Below are positions 41,057 through 54,235 of a stretch of DNA of 64,000 bases, piece by piece (position 1 is the stretch's first letter; the number at the start of each line of letters is the position of its first letter). The DNA is taken from the NCBI GenBank assembly GCA_020091685.1, contig CM034602.1, positions 771,051-835,050 of the forward strand, given 5' to 3'. Below the pieces are notes generated by a model. The model was not told the origin of the DNA, searched no databases, and saw nothing but the letters and a program-made list of their open reading frames with translations. The stretch comes from Lutjanus erythropterus. Taxonomy: Eukaryota; Chordata; Actinopteri; Lutjaniformes; Lutjanidae. A program made the translations under genes and the position numbers.

Positions 41057-41999
41057 ACAAAAACTGTAGTTTGGCTTTTACATTCCAGGTGTAAATGGTG
41101 GGACGGTGGAGGTGGTGTGTTGTTGTACATGTGTTGTCAGTAGCATGAGCGTCCAGTGTTTTGGGCAGTCCTAACAGCTGGGTGGGTCAACGTGTCTGGA
41201 TCTGGTGTCCACACACTTTTATGGTTGTGTTTGAACTATTTCTACAATGCAGATGAGTCATTGTTATGTTCGTAGAATCAATCTCATGTCATTCAGTTGG
41301 GAAATGTGTTCTAGATCAGAGGCATCACACAAAAGGAACATGGAACGCCTGGAACAAAATCTCTGATTAGTCGAAAAGTCAGCAACAAATTAACAGTCAC
41401 TGTTGACACAACTAACACTTAGTGCTGCTAAAGGTCCTGGAAAATTAAATAGAGAATGTACAGCTACTATTATCATCATCATCATCATCATCTTCTTCTT
41501 CTTCATCATCAGCTGGTGCTGAAGTGAAACCTCCACAGTGAGTTTTTTATGTCAACCTGTCAGATCCCATTGACAGTCGGGAACAGATCAGCACTCTCAT
41601 GTTCCTGTACGCCGGAGATAAACCTTTATTCAAATGAGAGCTGCAGTGGAACACGTCGCTGCAGGCAAACAGCCGAGCCGCCGACATGTCTGTTTGTTTA
41701 GTGACACTCTGCAGAGGGAGTTTAAAACCACAGCTTCACTGTGAGAACAGGAGGTGGCTGTGGAGTTATAGTTCTGCTGTCACACACGAGAACAAATCCT
41801 CTCAGTATTCACCAGTATAATATGACAGTCCTGAACTATGAAGGAAAAGGCAGTAACTTTATTTTAGAGACATTAAAGACATCCTTTGTCATGTGGACAA
41901 ATGCCTTCTCTCAAATGTGTTTTATTTGGAGAAAACAGGGGTTGAATTTACAGTAACTGCAATATTTTATCAGAAAAGTTTGATAGGATTTAATATTTA

Positions 42000-42125
42000 A
42001 GGACACTGATCAACATTTTATGGACTAAACAACTGATCGATTAGTGGAAAAATTATTATAACAGAAAACATAACAGGTGAAGCAGAGACATATGTCTGTG
42101 CGCTTCACCTGTTTTCACGCTTAAA
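42000..42125. repeat. foldback repeat family, copy
   Basis: CTGATCGATTAGTGGAAAAA, then an inverted pair AACAGGTGAAGC / GCGCTTCACCTGTT. Confidence 0.65.
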
Positions 42126-42304
42126 ATATTAGTAGAATATAAATAAGAGAATTAGAATATTAGCAGCTTCAAATGCTCAGAAACATCCCAAACCACTGAA
42201 ATAATTTGATTTTAAAAGTTACTTGGAGCAACACAAGTGAACCCTACAACACTGATTTAAGCCATGTTCCACATCATTAGCACTCAGCAAGTCTATCCTC
42301 AAAC

Positions 42305-43368
42305 TAGGGCTGGGCGGATGACAACATTTTCATATCACGCTTTTTTAAAAATCACATCGGTTTCACGGTATTTGATGGTATTTTTTTTCATGCAACAGTT
42401 TTCTTACTCACATTTTCTTCTACTGAGAACAGAATTACTGCAGTTGATTATCTTTAAACAGCCCATTTTACTGTCATAAGGTCTGTATCATGTTTTTTTC
42501 ATGTCCAGACAGGTAAAAGCATGAGCCCTTCAAAGTATGGTTACCATCACATGGCGGGACGACTATACGATTAAACGCCCTCACACACACTAGTCGGCAC
42601 CAGAAATATTACTAGTTTAAAATATTTAAAAATAAAATATTTTAAATATTCTCAATATTTTGACTGGAGAAACGTGACACATTAAGCACAGACACAGACA
42701 TAAACCTGCAAGCGGAGCTGCTGCCGCTAGCACTGCTAACGCAGCCACACTGTGTGTCAGGCTGGCGGCTAACGCAGCCACACTGTGCGCCAGGCTGGCG
42801 GCTAACGTTAGCCACACTGTGTGTCAGGCTGGCGGCTAACGTTAGCTCTGGGTCCTTTACCTGCAGACACTGTGACCTCTTCAGTCTGAAAGGTGAAGTG
42901 TTTGAGTTGTTGTCATGTTTTATACATTAATGTATAAGGTTTGTATTGCACAGTGCCAAGTAGTACATTTCAGCGGCATTTAAAGCACGATTTGTTGATT
43001 GTAGACTGTGACTAACGTCTTCAAATGGCTCTTAATACACACAGTATTTTTTGACAGTGTTTAACATTATAAATTAATAAATTCTGCTAAATTTGAACTG
43101 CTTTCTGAGTGTTTTCATTGTTAGACTAGTCTAAATTTTGCGCTTAATTGACAGGAAATTAGTCGCCAGGAACATCCCTAGAGCACACGCCAAGCAAGCA
43201 CGCCTGTGGTGTTGGTGTGCAGCAGTGAAATGGGTCCCTGCTGAAACACTTTCCCGCTGCGCACGCCCAGACGCTGTTTGGGCTATTCACCGTATGGCGG
43301 TATATGAAAAATTAATATCAGAACGAAAATAAAGACCGGTTTTCGTACCAACCGTATACCCAGGCCTA
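42305..43368. mobile_element. hAT-type non-autonomous element, about 1.06 kb
   Basis: Ends TAGGGCTGGGCGGATG and, reversed, TAGGCCTGGGTATACGG. Flanks CCTCAAAC (42297-42304) and CCCCAAAT (43369-43376) agree at 6 of 8 positions, fitting a decayed 8-bp duplication. The sub-terminal CACGGTATTTGATGGTA / CCGTATGGCGGTATATG pairing is typical of the family. No transposase was seen. Confidence 0.65.
42736..42845. repeat. 34-bp tandem repeat, about three units
   Basis: Units GCTAACGCAGCCACACTGTG followed by TGTCAGGCTGGCG repeat three times with a few changes. They lie inside the 42.3-43.4 kb element. Confidence 0.85.
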
Positions 43369-44929
43369 CCCCAAATTGATTCACCTGGAAATGATCTCAA
43401 AAGTGGAACACGCTGAACTTAATTTGTTATCAACTAATTATGGCAACAGGTGATCAAGCAATCAATACAGTCATCTGTGAAACAAGTGGAACTATTTGCA
43501 AATGCAGGAATCAAAGCCAGAGACAAATAAATATTTTAAGATGCATCCTGCCAGTTTGAACACACCAGGCTTCAGTCTGAGGGAGATGCTGAGAAGAGAA
43601 AGACAGAAAAGCAGAGCACAGCTGAGCCTTTTCCTGACCGGACGCTCCATTGAATTAGAGCTGCAACATTAATCAATTTATCCATTATTAAATTAATCAC
43701 CAACTATTTTGATAATCAATTAATTAGTCTTACTATTATTAGTCTTATTAATTAGTCTACTTTTTACCTGACTTTTAGGCGATATTTGTCATTTTATTTT
43801 GCTAATGTAACAGTCTGCAGAGTGACAGCCTCTGCTCTGCACCGCCTCATCCAGCAGCGCAGGACACGCCCACTCAGCCAACCATGAGTGATCTGAGCTG
43901 ATGACGAGTGAAACAGCCTGCAGACTCATTTTGACCAAACCAGAGTTGGTGATTGTTGGAAGAGTGGACAGACTAACAAAGATGGTTTGGTGAGTTTCAT
44001 GTTTTTCTGTCGAGTTTAATGAAGTGTGTTTTCTGAGGCGTTAACTAACCAATTAAGTTTGTATTAGTTTGGTAAAAGAGAGAAACTTGAATTCAGAAGG
44101 TGAACTGTTGTATTTGTCCGCTTAAAATGGAAAATAAGTGGAAAATTTCATCCAACTCTAGTCTGTAGAATCTGATGTGTAGACCAGCACATCTCTGAAG
44201 CACCAAAATCATTTTAAACACAAAACTGGGTTTTGACAAGTACTGCAGTAGCCCATGTTGTGATTTTGACAAGCTCTGTTTCCAGAGGTTAGTTTGCTAA
44301 ATAGGCTCGATCAGCACTGTTCCACTCAGAACTACATCTAACTTGTGTTTTCAGCGGCTGTAAATCCCATAATCCACTAACCACTCTGACTACTTCCAGC
44401 CGGCTGGATGTTTACACTCTGTCTCCAAATGATGTCTGCTGGCTGTTCAACCTGCAGGAGACTGACGGAGGGTTTTTCTCGTGTTTGAGATTTTCAGGCT
44501 GCCAGAGACTTCTTCATGTTTACAGTGTGCAGAGCGGGAGGAGAGACGATAATGAACAGCTGGACTGACTCTATAAATACTAAAAACCACCTTATGGCTT
44601 TATAGCCACTAATAAATGTCTCTGTGCGGTTTTCATCGAAAGAAGAGGAAGATTTAACACACGATTCAAATGTACACAAAGTAAAATATATACATATATG
44701 TGTGTGTGTGTGTGTGTGTGTAAAGCCAACAGAACAGGCAAACATCTGACTCCATCATCCAGATATGAGGTTTAGTGTTAAAGGAACAGTACAACATTTG
44801 AACTAATATGTTTATTCACTTTCAGGCTGAGAGTTGATGACATCTCATCAGTAAACGGATGCTAAGTTTAGCTTAGCATTAAGACTGGAAACAGGGAAAG
44901 CTAGCTAGCTGGAAATAAAGTCTTTGAGT

Positions 44930-45035
44930 CTCTTTAAATTCTCTGATTTCAGCTTCTTCAATGTGAATATTTTCTGGTTTCTTTACTTCTCTCTGACAGT
45001 AAACTGATTATCTTTGAGTTGTGAGGAAAACGGGC
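44930..45035. repeat. foldback repeat family, half copy (inverse orientation)
   Basis: AATTCTCTGATTTCAGCTTC, TATTTTCTGGTTTCTTTACT and TCTGACAGTAAACTGATTAT match the family's left half. Confidence 0.6.
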
Positions 45036-46885
45036 CGTACAATGCTCAGGTCTGGCTTAAGGGAAATATATTTATTTCATATTTTTACCATTTTCTGAAA
45101 ATTTAAAACAAACTAATCGAGAAAATAGTTGTTGGTTGCAGTCCTGCAAAAAGCACAAGGATGTTTTTGTGTACTTTGCTTTACAAACAGTTCTCACTGA
45201 GGCAAATAATAAGTGAAAAGAAGTCCGCAACAAAACACAGCAGCAAATGAACATGACGGTGACGCAGAGCAACCTGTCAACACAACGTCAGCAGTTCATA
45301 ATTCACACAGCCGTCCTGCTCTGGGATCTGTTCTGGTTTAACCTCTGAACCTGCTGCTGTCCAGTCCACTACAGAAATGCTTGACAACCCCACACACTGC
45401 ACAGCCTTTTAAACAGAAATGTGCTTGAAATAAACACAAGAAATTTAAAATACACTTGTTACCAACAGAAAAAGAGAAAAACACTGGCTTTATCCTCTGC
45501 TCTCAGCGGTTGTATGAATGTGGAGCTTTCTGAACATTTCAGTGAACATCTGAAACTGTGTAGACGCCTCAACGTCTAAAAGTTTAAAAGCCTGCAGAGC
45601 TGTTCAGACTCCATCAAAGCAACATCCTGGAAAACTTAGAGCCAAGCAGAAATACGTATTTACATTTCTCTGGAAAATCCTGCATCAGACGTGTGAAGAG
45701 ACCGAGACGTTTTAAGGCTCTGAGTTTAGATAATAAGAGCTGCAGACACAGCTGATTCAATCAGTAATCCCTGAAGAAGAACTGATCTGTCTGAGGGGAG
45801 TCCAGCTCAGGTTCTCTTTGTTTGTTCATCAATCTGACCTCTGTTCTGCCACAGAACCACGCTCACACTGGTTGTAACTGCTGTTTTGTGAATGCAGGTC
45901 AGTTCAGGTTTGACAGCAGCCTCACTGGGACACACAAACCTCAGAAACCAACACAACTGAGCAAACCTTGCTGACTATCTGAATGAACTGAATCACACTC
46001 TGAATCTACAAGCATTTGCAGGAAATGAAAGAATAAAAGCTCTGCAGCAGCTAGAAATAGATTATTCTGAATGAATGACTGCAGCACAGAACAGATTCTA
46101 TTCAGAATTCAAACCTGCTGTCTGTCGGGATGGAAACAGGGTTTTTTCTGTTGAGCTGCAGTAGAGATTCAAAGCTGCTGCTTCAGACTCTGTGATCAAA
46201 CTGCTGATCAGTCACAGATTTCAGGACTGCAGCTCTGCTTTCTACTGTCACTACAGACAAATGCAACCAACTCTCTCCTCTGCAGCCTCCACCAATGGGA
46301 GAATTTCATTCAAATGGCCTTTTGGTCTTTTTGGTTGGTGAACAACATCATTCACTCACTGCAAGAATTTAAACAAATCTCACAGTAAAAATTTAAAGTA
46401 GAGTTTGGTGATGATAAACTTTTCCAACTGGTCACTGTTGGTCCATCAACCAGCATGTGCAAATATATTTGTGCAGGTGTGCAGGGTAGGGGTGAGCAAC
46501 ATGCTAAAAATTTCTAACCCTCCTACTTCCTCACAGCCTCTCAAGTCTCAGCTGGGAATTTCACAACGTTACGTATGCTGTGTACATTCATTATGACCAA
46601 TAAACAAAATAAACTTGCAAAGTCTCAAGAAATTACATATTCTCACACCTATTTTCATTTTTAAACAAAGAAATACAACTGCTCACCTTCTGAATTCAAG
46701 TTTCTGTCTTTTATCAAACTAAGACGCTTCACTGCTCATTAACTCTTCTAAACACACACATACAAAAAACAAAAAAACAAAAACATGTAAAACTCTTCAA
46801 AACCATCTTTGTTAGTCTGTTCATTCTTCCCCAATCACCAACTCTGGTTTGGTTGAATTAAATCCTTAAGTCACTGTGTGAAAAG

Positions 46886-47759
46886 TAGAGATGCACCGAT
46901 TGCAATTTTCTTAGCCGATTCCAATTTCCGTTTTTATAAGAGTCTGACCTGTCGATTCGATTTTGGCCGATTCGATTTTCAGTCTAAGAACTGAATTGAC
47001 AGCATTCACAAACAGTTTTGCAACTTCTTGTAAAAATTAAATTAAATGTTCATAATAAGACACTGACTATTAAATATTCATTAAATACTATTTAAATTTT
47101 CTCCAGAGTCCTCCAGGTTACAGCCAGGCCTTATTATAGTTTTATATTAAGATTATGAATCAGGTGAACGGATCTGCAAGATCATGGAATCACACGGGAT
47201 TTCAGGGACGATTTCACGTGATCCTGTGGAAGCAGATGTAAACAAACCGAGACGGACGCGGTGCAACAGTTTGCTGCAGTAAAACTTTGCAGTGAGTAAA
47301 ACAGATGCAGAAGTTAAAGGAGTCTGGATGAGAAAATGTTTGAGGAGACGATCAACACAGGTTGTTTATTCTTCAGTCGGAACAGGAAGTGAGATTTTAA
47401 CTGTCCTCTGTGAACAGCAGTCTGCTGCTGGCTAACATTAGCATGAAGAGCTAGACAGTTCACGGCTGTTCTACAACACTGTCAGCTGCTCTGTCTCGTT
47501 GTGGACTGTCTGTCTTCTCTTTATCCTGTTCTTGGAATCTGTCGCTGACACCATCTTTAAGCAAGCATGTGTGAGTGTGTGTGGCTGTCATCAGTGCTGT
47601 GGTGACATCACGGTCAGTTTGTCTGCTGCACGCATGACGCGGACCATCGCGGCAGAACACGTGAGACAATGACCAGCACAGAATCGGATATGACGCTGAC
47701 TGGCCGTGACGTGAAAACCGCCCAATTCCGAGCACTGCAGATTAATCAGTGCAAGTCTA
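46886..47759. mobile_element. hAT-type non-autonomous element with intact TSD
   Basis: An 874-bp element flanked by perfect 8-bp duplications GTGAAAAG (46878-46885, 47760-47767). Ends are TAGAGATGCACCGATT and, reversed, TAGACTTGCACTGATT. No transposase reading frame was recognised. Confidence 0.85.
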
Positions 47760-48339
47760 GTGAAAAGAGTGTAAAAGTCTGACTCTGCAGGCAGTTCTCC
47801 TCTCAATACACTTCTGCTACATGGCAGACCCATCAGCAAAATAAAATGACAAATATAAGCCCAACAAAAACACAAACTGCTGATGGATTCAGCCTGTGGT
47901 CACTGGGTGATTATTCGTCCAGTCACCAAACCTGAGAACAGACCATTAAATTAGCATAATAAAATCATCCAAAAGAAAACATTTGGGGATGTCACTGCTT
48001 CAGGAAACACTGATCTGATCGACATTTTTCACCATTTTTCTGACATAACATAAAATAACTGACAGATAAATTAACAATGAAACTAATCCCTTTTAGTTTT
48101 TAGGACTCCTTCCTGCAGCAGCTCGTCTTTGTGGGAAATGTGATCGCAGCAGCAGCCCAAAGAGAAGAACCGCAGGGTCATCTGTAAACCCACATATAAA
48201 TCCAACCTCTGACGTTTGTGATTCTCCTTATGATGCCGCCAGCTGCTGTCAGTCAGATGATTGTTACCCGATTTACCAGGTGCGCCTGCGCCACGGAATG
48301 GCTGCGCCACGTTTTGCTCTGTCATGCATGTGACTTCAA

Positions 48340-48725
48340 TTTACACCAGCAGCGCTTTCAGAAGCGTTTCAGCAGCGCAGCGCTTTGCCCGCCTGATTAT
48401 GTTTACTTGCTCTGATTTTGCTGATGAAGTCCTCTTTCCTTGCTCTTTGTGCTTCTACCATGGATAAGCAGGCTACGAATTAAATTGTTTATTTTCTGTC
48501 TGTCTTTACGATCGTGAGTCTGCACGGGTCTTTTATTTTGAAAATCAACCGGATTCTCCTGTTTTTCGTGCCTGACTTCTGCCCGCTCGATCAGCTCTGT
48601 GTCAATTGATGCGCCATCCGTCGAAAATAGACTCGCTGCGCATTCTCGCGCGCTTCTGGGACGCTGCTGAGACGTGCCGCGCGCTTCTGGTGATAATTAC
48701 AGCATTGACTAGAATGGGAGCTATT
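48340..48725. mobile_element. diverged internal copy of the 38.9-kb element
   Basis: Co-linear with 39025-39335 (CAGCAGCGCAGCGCTTTG, GCTACGAATTAAATTGTTTA, AATTACAGCATTGACTA). Termini were not found. Confidence 0.65.
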
Positions 48726-49223
48726 CTCTGTGCTGCAGCAGCAGCCGCTGGTGTAAATGCGGGGTTAGAAAACACACCCGAGTGCACAGAGCAGTGCATT
48801 GAAAGCAGAAAAGCAGCAGCTGCACTGAAGCTTCTGACTTCACACATTTTACAGGAAACAAGCAGCAGGGGCATTAATACCAAACTCCTGCATGCAGCTG
48901 TCAGCAGACTGAGCACCACACCGAGGCTGACCAGTAAATCACAACCAACCGGGACGCAGCACGGACCTCCATCCAACCACCACTGTGCATGTGTTCAGTG
49001 ATGAGAGCAGGAGGGAAGTGAAAGTCAAACTACCACACCTGAGCCTCTGAATCAGGTCTCACTCTCTACATAAAAGGGACATCCTCCATTTTGTGGATAC
49101 ATTTTTTTAATCAAGAAAAAGAAGAAAAGCTTCATCTGCAGGCTTTGTCACTGGCAGCAGTGGAAACACCTGCATCCTGTTTCAGCACATCAACACCAGC
49201 ATGACAAAGTTTAGCAAAAAGCA

Positions 49224-49226
<3 letters not shown>

Positions 49227-49275
<49 letters not shown>
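49227..49275. repeat. (GT)n microsatellite
   Basis: About 24 GT units. Confidence 0.97.
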
Positions 49276-49279
<4 letters not shown>

Positions 49280-49438
49280 CAGTGCAAAATAAAACAGAGT
49301 GACTTCACAGACAAAATACACCAGAGCAAATAAACAAGAAGAGCCATGGAGGAGATAAGAACAAACCACAGATGTTAATGGTTAATTATTATATTATCTA
49401 TGAATCGGCAGCTTGTCTCTCTTTCACCTGTTCTGACC

Positions 49439-50015
49439 AGTCCTCCAGGAAGTTGTAACTGCAATTATTCACAAAAATTCAGCCAATCCTTGTAAATTCT
49501 GTGTGACCTTGCAATTTTATCCAAACTTTTCTGCAAATGTGACCAATCGCAGCAGTCTCCCATGTTAATGTCATACATGTCTCAAAGACCAACTCAACAT
49601 TTGTTTTATTATTCACTATTGTTTTGCATTTATATTTTTTAATTTTGTTGTGGTTCTGAGAAGAACACATTTGCAGCCCATGTTGTGCCCACTCTGTGCA
49701 TTTTTTTGCTGTGCTGTTTTTGAGTTTGAGCTCCAAAAGATTTGACTTCTTTGTGGAAACCCTCAGGTGACCGCTTTGTTTACACACAAAGCAGATTTGA
49801 ATCATTTTTGTAATTCTGAGTGTTTTTGTTAAGGTTAATTAGAAGACTCAGGCCAGAGAGCAACTTTGTTCTCTTTGCATTTTTTATGGGTCTCATAGTT
49901 TCATTGCAAAAATGTGCATTGCAATTTTTTGACAAGCAGCCGTGAAATCAGACATTTTAGGTTGCAACAATCCCAAAAAAGGCCTGATGGATCCTGGAGA
50001 GACTGATTAGTATTT
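49439..50015 (+). repeat. CAGTCCCTCCAGGA family copy, near full length
   Basis: Starts AGTCCTCCAGGAAGTTG and ends GGATCCTGGAGAGACTG, showing the family's terminal inverted repeats. The internal body is co-linear with 12788-13385. Confidence 0.65.
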
Positions 50016-51086
50016 TCAATCGTTAAGGGAAATCCATGAAATTTGCATCCTTGCCAGGCTCAAAAATAATACTTGCCGGTCAGGTAAAATGCCACGTTGG
50101 ACAAGTACATCTGGTAACTCACTTTCTCGCCAAGACGAGTGGTAAACAAGAACTGCACAATTAAACTTTTTGATAACTAATTAATTGTGAATGCAATTTT
50201 TCATGCAAATATGGCAGAAAAAGATGTTTTCAACATCTCAAATATGGAAATTTGTAGATTTTCTTTATTTATTATCACATTAAACTGAATATCTTTGTGT
50301 TATGGACTGACAAATGAGACATTTAAAGATAAAACCTCAGACTCAAAGGCACTGCAACCTCAATTAAACATGATAATTAACTTCAGTCTTTCTTGTTATC
50401 TGATAAGTGCTAATAAAACCATTTGTACAGGGGCAAGTGAAAACTGGGTAGATATCTGACCCACAAAAAAAAACACACTAATGTTGAACCCTGCCTTGTG
50501 AGGGCTTCAGGTGAAGTGAAATCAGGATTAAGATGTTAACATGAACCGAGAAAACTGTGATTTTGTCAACAGTCTTGTACTTGAGAGGTACCCGATACAC
50601 ACCAGTGCTGTTCACGCCTAAAAATAAATGCAATTTTGAATCTCAGTCTGAGCAGTTTCACATGCTTATCATGTCTGAAACCTCCTCAAACCGACACTCT
50701 GCCGTGGAGGCACAGAAGCGACTCTGACGCCTTGAACTGAGAATCCCAGACAGGCGTAAAAACAACAACCCACAAAGTGCAGCAGCAACACAATGAGATG
50801 TGTGATGCGAGGGCCCTGGAGCCACTGACTGCTGCCTGCAGAGGAAACCATGAAACACCATCAAACTGTTCTATCTCTGCTCTGCCGAAGAGTCTCATCC
50901 TCTGTCTGGATCATCTGCTGCTGACCTGCTCGGACTAACAGCTGCAGGGTTCAAAACAACTCATTTAAATGTCAGCGCAGTTGTCTGCTTGTCAAGTGAC
51001 TTTCAGCTGTAACGCCTGGAAACTGGTGGAAAACATCAGCAGGGTTTAAAAAGTAATGCGTGTTAGATTGCTTGAAATTTCTTTGA

Positions 51087-51398
51087 TACAATACCGATAT
51101 TGCAGCCTTGAGTACTGGCTGATACCGATATCGATCCGATACGATATCAGCATGAATCATACATACTTATTACTTATTTTGTGTGGACTGTTAGAAAAGG
51201 CCTGATCAAGTCATGTTAGTCAAACAGAGAACAATAGTCAGCAACCAGAGTCTCCTATGGATAGAAGTGCTGGAGTGGAAAATGGACGGCTTATCAGAGC
51301 GCTGATATCAGAGATTTTAGATGCAGTCCGATAAAATCAGATACTTGTTTTTGGTTGATATCGGACCGATATCTGATATCAATATCGGATCGGACACC
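51087..51398. mobile_element. second copy of the 26.0-kb hAT-type MITE, left end missing
   Basis: Co-linear and nearly identical with 26032-26365 (for example ATACCGATATTGCAGCCTTG and CAGCAACCAGAGTCTCCTAT). The first 20 or so bases of the left terminus are lost. The right end reads ATCGGATCGGACACC. Confidence 0.8.
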
Positions 51399-51474
51399 TA
51401 CCTAGAATATTTTCAGCACTTTACCTTGCTGTCAACAGACTTTTCTGATGGGAAACCTATTTATTTTCATACTC

Positions 51475-51636
51475 AATTAATCAGTTGATTCTTTCTCAAA
51501 TAATCCATTAGTTGTTTGATCCATAAAATGGTGAAAATTAATCCTGTCACATCTGTCAACTGAAAATGGGTCCAAACGTGAAAACACATCGTGCACTCCA
51601 CATGGTTTTCAAATGTTTGGACCTATTTTTCAACTA
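51475..51636. repeat. foldback repeat family, copy
   Basis: CCATTAGTTGTTTGATCCAT, an AACTGAAAATGGGTCCAAAC arm and the facing TTTGGACCTATTTTTCAACT arm. Confidence 0.65.
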
Positions 51637-52249
51637 GTGATCAATCTGGAAATAATCTTTCCACTAATTGATCAGTTGGTGAGTAAAATATCAGAAAATG
51701 TTGATCAGTGGAAAAAAAGACTTTAAAACACCTGAGAGAAACCAAACAAAAACCAAACTGCAGCTGCAGCCGGTTTGTCCACCTGTGGGATTCAGGCTGC
51801 TTGTATCAGCAGCCATGTTTGGCCTGCATCCATCAGGACTCTCTCTCCCTCTCTCTCTCTCTCCTTCACATTACAGAGGACACTCCAGATTATTGATTAT
51901 CCAGCGGCTGTGTGGCTCTGTCAGCTGCTCTGCTCTCAGCTCGCTGCAACAGCAGACCGCTCAGCATCCCAACATGGGAGCATAAGAACTCACTCCTCAT
52001 ACTACAATCTGGAAAATTGATTTTATTAAAAACTACCAACATATCCCAGCCGGTCTCATCAGTTTGAACACACTTGGCTCATGAAGAAACACGTGTCCAG
52101 TTGTGATTGATGACATCACCTCCAGATTAAGAGATTATTTTTGTCAAGAGATCTAATATGAAAAATATTTGTGATTTATCAAGAACGAGCAAAGTTCAAA
52201 CATCACCAACAGACAATGAACAGGCTGCCAAACATTGATTATTTTCATT
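51637..52249. repeat. 600-bp segment duplicated from or to 34791-35390 (copy 2)
   Basis: See 34791-35390. The left border falls in a foldback-family fragment (GTGATCAATCTGG) and the right border at TTTTCATT. Spacing between copies is about 16.8 kb. Confidence 0.9.
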
Positions 52250-52767
52250 AGAGTGAACCGAAAGCCATCATCATCTTCTGCACCACTCCTCCCTGTCTCT
52301 CTCTCTTTAATCTGTCTTCTTCTCTCTGAGCCACAGTTCAGTCAGCGGTCAGGAGATGCAACAGCTAAAACTCCAGTTACCACCCAGAGATGTGCACCGG
52401 TCCCGGCCTTAATGCCACGCGGAGAAAACGGGTGAGTTTCTGAGTGCAACATAAATCATCAAAGTGTCAATGGGCGGTGGACAGAAACCACATTTCACAC
52501 AAAACAAAAGAGCTCCTGTGTTTTCTGTTGAACTGCTGCTTCAACAGAGGCCTCAGCAACCAAAACAGAAGCATTCAAATGTGGTGCTGCGCTGTTTTAT
52601 TGTTGTGTTCTCAGACCAGAGCGCTGGGACACCAGTCTGAAAGTCAGACTTTATGAAATCTAGAGCCTATCCTTAAGGACTGGTATCAGGACTGATAACA
52701 GCATATTTTAATGGATCAGTATTAGCTAAAATCTACACAGTCAAACGCAGATCCTTTTGTTTACTGT

Positions 52768-52828
52768 GACCTGGGGCTGAACAGTTTTAAAAAATATATC
52801 TCATTGTGATTGTTTTGACTGATATTAC

Positions 52829-52867
<39 letters not shown>

Positions 52868-53092
52868 TTTTACATCATTACTCTTATTTTGATTGAAACA
52901 TGTTAAAATGACTATGATGTGATTTTTTTGCAGGGTTTTTTTTTTTAATGCGTAGAATCTGATGTGTAGGACAGGACATCTCTGCCTCATCACATTCATT
53001 CATTCAAGTTTTTTGAGACATTTAACCTTTAACAAATATTGCACCTCCTGCGATTTGAAAATTGCAGAAAATTTCGATTCAATGTGCAGCCC
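52768..53092. mobile_element. hAT-type MITE
   Basis: The left end TGGGGCTGAACAGTTTTAAA is followed by ATCTCATTGTGATTGTTTTG, and the right end reads CGATTCAATGTGCAGCCCTA. These are the two ends of a common fish hAT MITE. It encloses an AAT microsatellite. The target duplication is not clear. Confidence 0.6.
52829..52867. repeat. (AAT)n microsatellite
   Basis: About 13 AAT triplets, inside the 52.8-kb MITE. Confidence 0.97.
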
Positions 53093-54235
53093 TAGTTTTA
53101 TCCACCTCAGCCTGGTGGTGCAGCAGCTCTGCTTAATGACAGCTGGGTTTCTACTCTGCAGGATTTCACAGTGAAAGTTGTAAAGTGTTTAAAAAATGAA
53201 TTTGGTGCAGCAGCTGTGACCAACTCTGTTCTGACACCCAGGTTGGCTAAATAAACTCACCAGGTAAAATGATAAACATTGCCGGTGTCATGTCACATCA
53301 GTCGTTACTAATTACTGTTAATTCTGTGAGTAACTTGATGACAGGCCAAAATTAAACTCTTGTGAGGTAAGAAGCTCAACTGTAACACCACTCTGAAACC
53401 ACAGGTGTTTCTTTCTGGCGTCTGGCAGCAGACTGGAGTCTACATGATGGACGTCGTGGCCGTGTGGACTTACACCACTGTGTCACAATAAATTGGAGGT
53501 ACACAGATGTCGACACAGAGCCTCAGTAAACACTCTGATGACTAAATTCATATGACATGACCTCTAGCAGACTCTTGCACATTCACAGAAAGTATAATAC
53601 TGGCCTTAATCTGATATTCACACTGAACTGCCTGGTTGTCACTTCGTTAGACTTTTGGCTTTGTGCTCACATATAAAATATTTAGTTAGGTGCAACAGCC
53701 TTCACATCAGCTAAACAATATTGATGGGATGGTCCTGCCAGTCAGACAAAAATGTTAATGACTTATAAAAAATATGCAACTGACTTGTTAGCATTTCTGT
53801 ACATTCACCTTGTAGCTGCATTGATTACAACTATTTTATGGCGGTAAAAAATTCTGTCACCATTTTCTGCCTCTGGCACAGGGAAACTGCATTCTTGTTT
53901 TATTAAGCGGGTAAACAGAAAACAATGTTACCAATGTGAAGCATCTACTTTCTAAAAAATCATTTCTGTTTGGATAAAAATTCAGTGTAACATGGTATAA
54001 ATGACCTGAAACCTGACTTTTTGGTACTCAGAAAAGATCCATGAATTAGATGCGAGTTTCAGTTAATTTTGCTTTTGATAACCTGACAACTAACTGGTTT
54101 ATTTTTAAGAAAAAAAAATTGCAAAATAATGTGAAATACAAAAGGTGACTATTGTCTCAATGTCTCTGCCGGACAGAGAGCTGAACTACTATGCATCCGT
54201 TGCGTCCGCCGCTGTCAGTGTACGTGTTCATTTTA

